Positions 1 through 4,810 of a stretch of 7,234 nucleotides of DNA are shown piece by piece. The DNA comes from Sulfurospirillum sp. UBA6810 (GTDB lineage: Bacteria; Campylobacterota; Campylobacteria; Campylobacterales; Sulfurospirillaceae). Under the pieces are notes generated by a model. It saw nothing but the letters and a program-made list of their open reading frames with translations, searched no databases and was not told the origin of the DNA. Position 1 is the first letter of the stretch; each line of letters opens with the position of its first letter. The DNA lies in assembly GCA_002469305.1 (NCBI GenBank), contig DKEY01000079.1, forward strand, positions 1 through 7,234, written 5' to 3'. A program made the translations under genes and the position numbers.

Positions 1-238
1 GCCAAGCTGACCAAAACTGCCAAGACGCTGACATAACATAGGCTATAACAGCATCATCTTTGAGTGCGATAAAAAGTCCTTGTTCTTCATTTATCAGTTT
101 TGTCAGCTGCTCTTTTGTAAAAGGAGTTGTAACAAAACCATCTTTTTTATCCTCTTCTTTGATGCTGTCTATTTGGTATCTATAGTGTAGTTCTAAAACT
201 TTATCTATATCTTGAAGTTCTGCTATTTTTAGTTTCAT
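1..238 (-). CDS. GNAT-like N-acetyltransferase, N-terminal part (runs off left edge)
   Basis: The frame is open from an ATG at 238-236 to the window edge, giving 79 residues that begin MKLKIAELQDIDKVLELHYR. A short beta strand followed by 'DIDKVLELH' is the usual opening of a GNAT fold (beta1-alpha1). A later 'GLFIALKDDAVIAYVMSAS' matches the beta2-beta3 strands that precede the acetyl-CoA loop. The acetyl-CoA-binding motif itself (Q/RxxGxG/A) lies beyond the edge, so the family call rests on the N-terminal half only. The start overlaps the stop of the upstream alkyltransferase gene (ATGA), with AAGGAAG just before it, which implies translational coupling and co-expression. The substrate cannot be told. 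A link to DNA alkylation repair is suggested only by the coupling. Confidence 0.6.
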   Translation of the reverse strand, partial: MKLKIAELQDIDKVLELHYRYQIDSIKEEDKKDGFVTTPFTKEQLTKLINEEQGLFIALKDDAVIAYVMSASWQFWSAW

Positions 239-1080
239 CGCTCTTCCTTATTGATGGATTCATATGCTATGAGTATCTTTTTGCGCTCAATTCCCCATCT
301 ATATCCACTCATAGCACCACTTTTTGAGATAACTCTGTGACATGGGATAAGATAGCCTATGTGATTTTTGCCGATTGCACTTGCAACAGCTCGAACAGCC
401 TTTGGTTTTTTTAAAAAATTTGCCATATCTTGGTAGGTTGTGACTACTCCATTTGGGAGGTTTAAGAGGGCTTTCCAGACATTGACTTGAAAGTTTGTAC
501 CTTTGACAAGCAAGTTGTATTTTTGATTTTTTATGAAGATGTTTTCTAAGTACTCACGTGCTTTTTCTCCATCGTGAACTAAAGTTGCATTTTCCCAAAG
601 CTCTTTAAATCTTGCAAATATCATCTCTTGGTTGTTATCTATAAAACCTAAGTAGCAGATACCTTTATCTGTAAAGCCAATGAGTGCTAAACCAAAAGGA
701 GTTTTGCCATAACCATAAGTTATAAGCACATCTTTGCCTTTTTCCCTCCACTCTTTTGGAGTTACACCGATGAGGTTTACAAAGAGTTCATGGAGTCTGC
801 TTGTGCTTGAAAGTCCTAAATCTAGGCTGCTCTCTAAGATAGATTGAGACTCTTTTATGTGTTCTTTTGCATAGTTGAGTGTTATGGCATGTAAAAACTG
901 TTTGGGTGTGACACCTACATACTCTTTAAAAACACGGATAAAATGAAATTTGCTCATGCCTATGTTTTTTGCTATCTCGTCTATGCTAGGTTGCTCTTTA
1001 AAATTATCATCAATGAAGTGTATAGCTTTTTCTATTTGGCGGTAATTGTTAGATAAATCTGCATTTGATAAATAACTCAT
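235..1080 (-). CDS. AraC-type HTH / O6-methylguanine-DNA methyltransferase fusion (Ada-like without the N-terminal zinc domain)
   Basis: This 281-residue protein has two parts. Residues about 13-110 form an AraC-type double helix-turn-helix ('PSIDEIAKNIGMSKFHFIRVFKE', then 'GVTPKEW'). Residues about 120-275 form an alkylguanine-DNA alkyltransferase. The alkyl-acceptor motif PCHRV is at 246-250 with Cys247; Arg230 in 'AVRAVASAIGKN' fits the arginine finger and Asn239 the hinge; 'SGYRWGIERK' near 259 closes the active-site region. By family knowledge it removes alkyl groups from O6-guanine or O4-thymine irreversibly onto the cysteine. Full-length Ada also has an N-terminal zinc domain whose methylated Cys switches on transcription; here the protein begins directly at the HTH, so how or whether it regulates is unclear. 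The ATG at 1080 has a GAGAGG ribosome site five bases upstream. Its stop overlaps the next gene's start. Confidence 0.9.
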   Translation of the reverse strand: MSYLSNADLSNNYRQIEKAIHFIDDNFKEQPSIDEIAKNIGMSKFHFIRVFKEYVGVTPKQFLHAITLNYAKEHIKESQSILESSLDLGLSSTSRLHELFVNLIGVTPKEWREKGKDVLITYGYGKTPFGLALIGFTDKGICYLGFIDNNQEMIFARFKELWENATLVHDGEKAREYLENIFIKNQKYNLLVKGTNFQVNVWKALLNLPNGVVTTYQDMANFLKKPKAVRAVASAIGKNHIGYLIPCHRVISKSGAMSGYRWGIERKKILIAYESINKEER

Positions 1081-1104
1081 AACTACCTCTCATAATTTTT
1101 TAAA

Positions 1105-1133
1105 AGTATAACTCAAAGAGATAACTTATACAA
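1105..1133 (-). promoter_or_regulatory. Predicted sigma70-type promoter of the HTH-alkyltransferase gene
   Basis: Read on the minus strand, TTGTAT (1133-1128) is followed after exactly 17 bases by TATACT (1110-1105), which matches TATAAT at five of six positions. The start of transcription would fall near 1098, leaving a leader of about 18 bases that holds the GAGAGG ribosome site. The -35 match is weak. No classical Ada box was recognised nearby. Confidence 0.5.
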
Positions 1134-1154
1134 TCCAAAAATTGCTAAAATTGT

Positions 1155-1189
1155 TTTACATGTAAAGATAAAAAAATCTTACATGTAGA
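1155..1189. repeat. Inverted pair of ACATGT palindromes in the divergent spacer
   Basis: TTTACATGTAAA (1155-1166) and TTACATGTAG (1179-1188) flank an A-rich loop, and the whole forms an imperfect dyad. AGAT (1166-1169) pairs with ATCT (1176-1179), and the pairing continues through both palindromes to 1155/1189 with one bulged A and one G-T wobble. It lies in the 211-base spacer between the divergent alkyltransferase and diguanylate cyclase genes, upstream of both promoters. It could be a paired operator or simply two copies of the palindrome that recurs across the window. Confidence 0.6.
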
Positions 1190-1237
1190 AAAATGTACAA
1201 AGTTCATAAAGCTTTTTTAGTTTAAGGTCTCATTTAA

Positions 1238-1266
1238 TTTTCACATAAGAATTGCTTGGGTATTAT
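1238..1266 (+). promoter_or_regulatory. Predicted sigma70-type promoter of the diguanylate cyclase gene
   Basis: TTTTCA (1238-1243, four of six matches to TTGACA) and TATTAT (1261-1266, five of six to TATAAT) are separated by 17 bases. Transcription would start near 1273, about 20 bases before the start codon. The -10 lies inside the partial dyad CTTGGGTATTATCAAG (1255-1270), whose right half matches an Fnr-type half site. Confidence 0.4.
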
Positions 1267-1291
1267 CAAGTAATAAAACTATACAGGTTGT

Positions 1292-2191
1292 GTGTTTATG
1301 TTTAACAACGTCGAGTATCTTCAAGATTTTATAGACGACTTACCTCTAGGCATAGCAAGACTTGATACTACACAAAAACTTCCTCCATACTACAACACCT
1401 ATTTCAATACGATTTTTGGCTGGGAATTGCCTGATATAGATACTTTAGATAAATGGTTTTTAAAAGCATATCCAAATGAGGAGTATCGAAAAGATATCAA
1501 AAAACTATGGGAAGTAACCATAGAAGAGACAGAAAAACAAAACAAATCACACTCAGAACCTGTGGAGCTAGAAGTTACATGTAAAGATGGCTCTAAAAAG
1601 TGGTGTGAAGCGAGGTACTATCGCAAAAAGACCTTTGTTTATGCGACATTTATAGATGTGACACATAGAAAAGAGGTCGAGTGTAAACTCACAGAACTCT
1701 CTATCAAAGACCCACTGACTCAGATATACAACAGAAGATACTTTAATCTCACATTTTATGACAGATGGAACATAGCACAAAGACATAAAACATCTATATC
1801 TCTTATCATCTGTGATGTGGATAACTTTAAAACTATAAACGACACAAAAGGACACTTAGTCGGAGACCAAGTTTTAAAATCTATCGCAAAAAGCATCAAA
1901 GACTCTCTAAAAAGAGCAACAGACTTTGTAGCGAGATTTGGTGGAGAAGAGTTTGTGATAGTCTCTTGTGGTGGAGATGACCACAGTTCTATACAACTTT
2001 GTCAAATGATACAAAAAAATGCACTCAGTTCAAAATTTGATGGCATAGCAGATATCACTCTTAGTTATGGGATTTACTCCATCTTTCCAGACGAAAGTTT
2101 AACACCTCAAGAGTTTATCAACAATGCAGACAAAGCACTTTATGAAGCTAAAAACTCAGGTAAAAATAAAATAGTAGTTTTCTCCTCTTAA
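1292..2191 (+). CDS. PAS-GGDEF diguanylate cyclase
   Basis: This 299-residue soluble protein should make cyclic di-GMP from two GTP. Residues about 8-128 look like a PAS sensor domain that ends in 'FIDVTHRKEVE', the usual PAC boundary. Residues about 135-299 are a complete GGDEF domain: 'DPLTQIYNRR' (140-149), the metal-binding aspartate in 'CDVDNFK' (Asp175), 'NDTKGHLVGD' (183-192) and the active-site signature GGEEF at 217-221. RATD at 208-211, five residues before GGEEF, fits the inhibitory I-site (RxxD), so product feedback is likely. No signal peptide or membrane helix is visible, so it should sense an internal signal, of unknown kind. No EAL domain is present. The start could be GTG at 1292 (AGG four bases upstream) or ATG at 1298 (AGG ten bases upstream); the sequence does not settle it. 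Confidence 0.92.
   Translation: MFMFNNVEYLQDFIDDLPLGIARLDTTQKLPPYYNTYFNTIFGWELPDIDTLDKWFLKAYPNEEYRKDIKKLWEVTIEETEKQNKSHSEPVELEVTCKDGSKKWCEARYYRKKTFVYATFIDVTHRKEVECKLTELSIKDPLTQIYNRRYFNLTFYDRWNIAQRHKTSISLIICDVDNFKTINDTKGHLVGDQVLKSIAKSIKDSLKRATDFVARFGGEEFVIVSCGGDDHSSIQLCQMIQKNALSSKFDGIADITLSYGIYSIFPDESLTPQEFINNADKALYEAKNSGKNKIVVFSS
1575..1584. repeat. TTACATGTAA palindrome inside the diguanylate cyclase gene
   Basis: An exact 10-base copy of the recurring palindrome, here read in a frame giving Val-Thr-Cys-Lys. It is a different frame from the copies in the membrane protein and FmdE-like genes, so protein sequence alone does not explain its recurrence. Confidence 0.8.
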
Positions 2192-2218
2192 AAAATTAGG
2201 AATTGTAAAATAAACGGA

Positions 2219-2304
2219 GTAAACCACTTCTAAGCCTCAAAGTTGAGAGTGAAACACAATCACACGACACAAAACTTGGTGGGATTTACCAAGCTCTTTT
2301 TTTT
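2219..2304 (+). ncRNA. Possible structured 3' RNA after the diguanylate cyclase gene
   Basis: Three stems can be drawn. An outer stem pairs GTAAACCAC (2219-2227) with GTGG plus TTTAC (2279-2282 and 2285-2289), with a two-base bulge. Inside it are CTCAA/TTGAG, in the run CTCAAAGTTGAG, and GTGA/TCAC, in the run GTGAAACACAATCAC. The outer stem uses the same bases as the terminator hairpin at 2275-2293, so the two are mutually exclusive. This could be a 3' UTR element or a small RNA ending at the terminator. The sequence did not match any riboswitch I know. This is a hand-drawn fold with no energy calculation. Confidence 0.25.
2275..2304 (+). terminator. Rho-independent terminator, probably bidirectional
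   Basis: CTTGGT (2275-2280) and ACCAAG (2288-2293) form a six-base-pair stem with a seven-base loop, followed after CTC by eight Ts (2297-2304). It lies 84 bases past the diguanylate cyclase stop codon. On the minus strand the same stem is followed by TTTT, so it may also end the converging flavoprotein transcript. Confidence 0.75.
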
Positions 2305-2316
2305 CTTACATGTAAG
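2305..2316. repeat. CTTACATGTAAG palindrome abutting the flavoprotein stop codon
   Basis: This is a perfect 12-base palindrome directly after the minus-strand stop codon (TAG, 2319-2317) and directly beside the T-tract of the terminator. Identical 12-mers lie at 4355, 5530 and 6759. Confidence 0.85.
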
Positions 2317-2919
2317 CTACAAACTCGCTATGAGTTTTTCACTCGCATTTTTTGCTTGTTCTTTTTCTTTTTGTGAAAGTTTTCTATCTGAACTGATAGG
2401 GGTTAGAGCTATATAGATAGTTTCGATAGGTTGTGCACCGATAAGTTTTGCACAGGTTTTTAGTTGATTGATGGTTTTTGAGTAGATTTTTGCTATAAAT
2501 TCAGGGATGGGAAAAGCACAAATCAAAACAGCTTTTTTTGTAAGGTGTTTTTTTGGAATGGGAGTTTTTGTACCAAAAGGCCAGTAAGAGTAAACGATAA
2601 GCCTACTTAAAAAACATTCAAAAAATTTTGCTGTTGCATAAAACTTTGCAGGACTGGCTATAACATAACCGGCACTTTGTTCTATCAACTTTACTATGTC
2701 ATTCATTTTGTCGCGATTGATACACTCACCAGGATTTTCACCATCTTTTTGAGTGCATACTCTGCAGTTTACACAGTGGGAAAACTCTTGTTCTCTTAGA
2801 TTGAGCATTTCATAGGTGTAGCCACTTCTTTGGATATTTATCGCAACTTCTTGCATCATCTGGTCTATGATACTGCCAACCCTGTAAGCACAATTTATAA
2901 GAAGAATCTGCTTGGACAT
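2317..2919 (-). CDS. Flavodoxin-fold iron-sulfur flavoprotein / NAD(P)H-dependent FMN reductase family
   Basis: This 200-residue cytosolic protein opens with a beta strand and loop ('QILLINCAYRVGSIIDQMM') typical of the FMN-phosphate-binding loop in the NADPH-dependent FMN reductase / flavodoxin-like superfamily. A cysteine cluster follows: Cys49, Cys52, Cys55 and Cys66 ('CVNCRVC', then a fourth Cys eleven residues on). This CxxCxxC-x(n)-C arrangement is characteristic of the iron-sulfur flavoprotein (Isf-like) branch, where it binds a 4Fe-4S cluster beside FMN. 'GYVIASPAKFYATAKFFECFLSR' (84-106) corresponds to the second flavin-contacting loop. The likely role is electron transfer from an unknown donor to an unknown acceptor. 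The ATG at 2919 is preceded by AAGGGA with five bases between. It is a single-gene unit converging on the diguanylate cyclase gene. Confidence 0.8.
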   Translation of the reverse strand: MSKQILLINCAYRVGSIIDQMMQEVAINIQRSGYTYEMLNLREQEFSHCVNCRVCTQKDGENPGECINRDKMNDIVKLIEQSAGYVIASPAKFYATAKFFECFLSRLIVYSYWPFGTKTPIPKKHLTKKAVLICAFPIPEFIAKIYSKTINQLKTCAKLIGAQPIETIYIALTPISSDRKLSQKEKEQAKNASEKLIASL

Positions 2920-2959
2920 AAGTTCCCTTAGGCATTAGAATTAGATTGCTATTTTTACT

Positions 2960-2978
2960 ATTATAACTCTCTGTTATA
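2960..2978 (-). promoter_or_regulatory. Predicted -10 box with overlapping dyad upstream of the flavoprotein gene
   Basis: On the minus strand a perfect TATAAT is at 2965-2960, giving a start near 2953 and a leader of about 34 bases; no good -35 is visible. A 17-base dyad TATAAC-N5-GTTATA (2962-2978) overlaps the -10, a placement that would suit a repressor. The dyad is short and AT-rich, so it may be chance. Confidence 0.4.
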
Positions 2979-3046
2979 TCTAAAGGATGTTTTTATTTGA
3001 AATTATAGAAGTTTTTCTATTTCTGTGTAATTGCTACTCAAATCGA

Positions 3047-3319
3047 CTATTTCTCTTCAAGTTGGTCTTTGTATTTTTCTTGAAACTTGACCATCTCAAA
3101 ACGAACTTCATCTATCAAACTTGGATGCAATCCAGCTTCTTGAAGCCACTTCACTTCATCTATACGACCCCCATAAGGTTGGCTTAACTCTTGGATATTT
3201 TTCTCATACTCTTCTAAGTCTTTACATACTAAAATCACTTCTCTCATAGGGTCTTTAAGCTCTATACACCAGCCACCTTCTCCATCACTTTTTACTATGG
3301 ATTCAAATACTATACCCAT
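3047..3319 (-). CDS. Uncharacterised 90-residue acidic protein with an Fnr-type promoter
   Basis: I do not recognise a named family. The product is small, charged and soluble, with no signal peptide or membrane segment. The N-terminal half is beta-like ('GGWCIELKDPMREVILVCKD'). The C-terminal half is helical and rich in Glu and Lys, starting with 'DEVKWLQEAGLHPSLIDEV'. It has cysteines at 18 and 32. The start at 3319 is chosen because GGGAG (3330-3326) lies five bases upstream and because the predicted transcript begins near 3338; an in-frame upstream ATG at 3361 would precede that transcript start. It stands alone between the flavoprotein gene (same strand, about 127 bases on) and the divergent substrate-binding protein gene. 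Its promoter layout matches that of the DUF2249 operon, which implies a role in the same physiological response. Confidence 0.75.
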   Translation of the reverse strand: MGIVFESIVKSDGEGGWCIELKDPMREVILVCKDLEEYEKNIQELSQPYGGRIDEVKWLQEAGLHPSLIDEVRFEMVKFQEKYKDQLEEK

Positions 3320-3344
3320 ACCAACTCCCTTTTTTCTTTTAAAT

Positions 3345-3350
3345 ATTGTA
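3345..3350 (-). promoter_or_regulatory. -10 box of the Fnr-type promoter for the 90-residue gene
   Basis: TACAAT on the minus strand (five of six matches to TATAAT) begins 22 bases past the Fnr-type site. It predicts a start near 3338 and a leader of about 18 bases containing GGGAG. Confidence 0.6.
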
Positions 3351-3372
3351 GTATTTAGCAAATTTATCTGCC

Positions 3373-3386
3373 TTGATATGTATCAA
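3373..3386 (-). promoter_or_regulatory. Crp/Fnr-family binding site TTGAT-N4-ATCAA
   Basis: TTGATATGTATCAA is a perfect match to the Fnr/Dnr/Nnr-type consensus. Its centre (3379.5) is about 41.5 bases upstream of the predicted minus-strand start, the class II activator position. On the plus side no -10 box is found at the matching distance, so the site points to the 90-residue gene rather than the substrate-binding protein gene. Confidence 0.75.
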
Positions 3387-3502
3387 ATTATGCTACTTTT
3401 AAAATAAGTCTCATTTATATCCTTTTAGTTAACTACAATATTCTAGTCATTTTATCGAACAATGTTTTAGATATATCTCATAGTATTTTTACAGGAGAAT
3501 TT

Positions 3503-4282
3503 ATGCATGTTATAAGAAGATTTTTAGTTTTATTGCTTTTGTTTTTATCTTTTGCAACTGCGCAAGATATTGCTATTTTTGCTGGTAAAAATCCACCTTT
3601 TAATTATAGGAGCAAAGGGGATATAACTGGTATAAGCGTTGATATACTTACTCATTTGTTTAAAGAAAACAATTTAAATTTTGATGCGAAAAATATCGTA
3701 CTAGATACTTGGAGTGCTGTTTTTTCTCAAGCTTTAGTAACTCCTAACTCTATTCTCATAACTGCCTCTCGCTTACCTGAACGAGAATCCATGTTCCAAT
3801 GGATAGGACCAGTTGCACAGGTAAAGCTAGGTATCATTGCAAAAAAACAATCTCATATGTCTTTATCAGATGTCGTAAATCTCAAAGGATATAAAATCAT
3901 CAGCATAAAAAACAGCGCTGCTGAGAGAGCCTTTATCAAATTGGGTGGAAATCTACAAAATGTAGTCCGAGTATCGACTCCAAAACAAGGTTTTAGGATG
4001 CTTGAGTATAACAGAGCAGATGCACTTATCACAACAGATTTACCTTTTATTTTTGATGCATTACAAGAGGGGATAAACGTAAATGAATATGAACTAGTAT
4101 ATCTACTGAAAAAAGCACCATATTTCATAGCTACACATAAAGATATGGATGTGAAGATAGTAAAGCAGTTACAAAAAAGCCTTGATACTCTCAAAAAACT
4201 TGATGAACAAGGTTTATCAAAGTATCAAAGTATCATGAATAAGTACTTTAAACAAGCCTCATTGTCTTTTAAAGAAAAATAA
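3503..4282 (+). CDS. Periplasmic solute-binding protein, family 3 (PBP2-type), orphan
   Basis: This 259-residue protein has a signal peptide: basic start 'MHVIRR', hydrophobic stretch to about residue 18, and a probable cut after 'ATA' near residue 20, with no lipobox Cys. The mature part has marks of SBP_bac_3: 'NPPFNYRSKGDITGISVDIL' near the N-terminus, 'TASRLPERESMFQWIGPV' at 87-104 (Arg90/Arg94 in the region that usually holds the ligand carboxylate) and 'RADALITTDLP' at 171-181 in the second lobe. The family binds amino acids and related small acids for ABC transporters, but some members act as sensor modules. No permease or ATPase gene is adjacent. AGGAG at 3493-3497 lies five bases before the ATG. 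The ligand cannot be read from the sequence. Confidence 0.85.
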   Translation: MHVIRRFLVLLLLFLSFATAQDIAIFAGKNPPFNYRSKGDITGISVDILTHLFKENNLNFDAKNIVLDTWSAVFSQALVTPNSILITASRLPERESMFQWIGPVAQVKLGIIAKKQSHMSLSDVVNLKGYKIISIKNSAAERAFIKLGGNLQNVVRVSTPKQGFRMLEYNRADALITTDLPFIFDALQEGINVNEYELVYLLKKAPYFIATHKDMDVKIVKQLQKSLDTLKKLDEQGLSKYQSIMNKYFKQASLSFKEK

Positions 4283-4354
4283 AAAGCCATCTTTTAGCTG
4301 CGGATACTTGTAGATTAAGTTGTTTGGATTTTACATAACTTAGCTCAATAAATT

Positions 4355-4374
4355 CTTACATGTAAGCTTTTTTT
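4355..4374 (+). terminator. Weak candidate terminator built on a CTTACATGTAAG palindrome
   Basis: CTTACATGTAAG (4355-4366) is followed by C and seven Ts. As RNA it can form only a four-base-pair stem (CUUA/UAAG) around CAUG, so the hairpin is weak although the T-tract is good. It lies 73 bases after the substrate-binding protein stop codon and just before the Fnr-type promoter. It may instead be only another copy of the window-wide palindrome. Confidence 0.3.
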
Positions 4375-4402
4375 CTTAACAAATACTCAATTATTTTTCC
4401 AC

Positions 4403-4416
4403 TTGATAAATATCAA
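4403..4416 (+). promoter_or_regulatory. Crp/Fnr-family binding site TTGAT-N4-ATCAA
   Basis: TTGATAAATATCAA is a perfect consensus match. Its centre at 4409.5 lies 41.5 bases before the start predicted from the -10 at 4439-4444, which is class II activator geometry. It should control the DUF2249 operon. Confidence 0.85.
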
Positions 4417-4438
4417 GGTTTTAACATTTGCACTCTTG

Positions 4439-4444
4439 TATAAT
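4439..4444 (+). promoter_or_regulatory. -10 box of the DUF2249 operon promoter
   Basis: A perfect TATAAT lies 22 bases after the Fnr-type site and predicts a start near 4451. The leader of about 18 bases carries AGGAG (4459-4463), five bases before the ATG. No -35 box is needed or evident, as expected for an activator-dependent promoter. Confidence 0.75.
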
Positions 4445-4468
4445 TTGGAAAAATAAATAGGAGTAAAT

Positions 4469-4807
4469 ATGTCTGAAACTAAAAGTGTGTTAGCAGTAGA
4501 GGGAGCAACAGTTCCTTTTTATCAGTATGAAAAAGATGGTTTTACATGTATTGAGTTTGATAGCTCAATGTGTATTCCCCCTGAGCCTATGGTCAATGCC
4601 TTACTTGGTCTTGCTCTTGTGAAAGATGCTCGTACGAAGCTCATCATGATAAACCACAAAAGTCCGATGGGTCTTTATCCAAAGATTGATAAGCATTTTG
4701 GCATCAAAGAATCAAAACTAGAAGATGGCAAAGTAAAACTAGAAATCTTTTATAAAGAGGGATTTTCAGAGCAAGCTGATTTGAGCGATAAAAGTTGTAA
4801 CGGATAA
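4469..4807 (+). CDS. DUF2249-domain protein, first gene of the operon
   Basis: This 112-residue soluble protein resembles DUF2249. The hallmark PPEPM is at 37-41, following 'CIEFDSSMCI' (27-36). An amphipathic helix comes next, then a strand 'KLIMINHKSPMGLYPKI' (57-73), matching the family's pattern of a strand ending in H/D...P..LYP. The final strand is 'VKLEIFYKEG'. The fold is thought to be TusA/SirA-like, but the biochemical role is unsettled. Cysteines at 27, 35 and 110 are present; the last lies in a short 'DKSCNG' tail outside the domain. From general knowledge, DUF2249 genes often occur near nitrogen-oxide and low-oxygen genes; this was not checked here. It is separated from the next gene by three bases. 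Confidence 0.75.
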   Translation: MSETKSVLAVEGATVPFYQYEKDGFTCIEFDSSMCIPPEPMVNALLGLALVKDARTKLIMINHKSPMGLYPKIDKHFGIKESKLEDGKVKLEIFYKEGFSEQADLSDKSCNG

Positions 4808-4810
4808 GGT

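Noticed and set aside
1255..1270. Third Fnr-type site, CTTGGGTATTATCAAG, before the diguanylate cyclase gene
   Set aside because: The left half reads TTGGG instead of TTGAT, and the site overlaps the likely -10 box rather than sitting at -41.5. It is not counted as an activator site.
1568..1855. Minus-strand open frame inside the diguanylate cyclase gene
   Set aside because: It is a shadow of the conserved GGDEF coding frame, with no ribosome site or recognisable protein features.
2211..2275. Mini-ykkC (guanidine-II) or c-di-GMP riboswitch in the spacer after the diguanylate cyclase gene
   Set aside because: ACGG and ACGA occur but are not in hairpin loops, the GEMM core sequence is not present, and no gene lies downstream on that strand for it to control.
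3001..3024. Hairpin ATAGAA-GTTT-TTCTAT as a terminator for the 90-residue gene
   Set aside because: The stem is AT-rich and no T-tract follows it on the minus strand, so the evidence is too weak to list as a feature.
2987..3187. Plus-strand open frame of 66 codons rich in Phe and Leu
   Set aside because: Most of it is antisense to the 90-residue gene, which has a clear ribosome site and promoter. The AGG before its ATG abuts the start codon, and the protein looks like random translation of AT-rich DNA.
3320..3361. Longer form of the 90-residue protein starting at 3361
   Set aside because: The extra 14 residues come from the predicted leader and upstream promoter DNA, including the TACAAT box. 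The GGGAG ribosome site supports the start at 3319.
3853..4194. Minus-strand open frame inside the substrate-binding protein gene
   Set aside because: It is antisense to a well-supported gene, and its composition is typical of reverse-strand translation.
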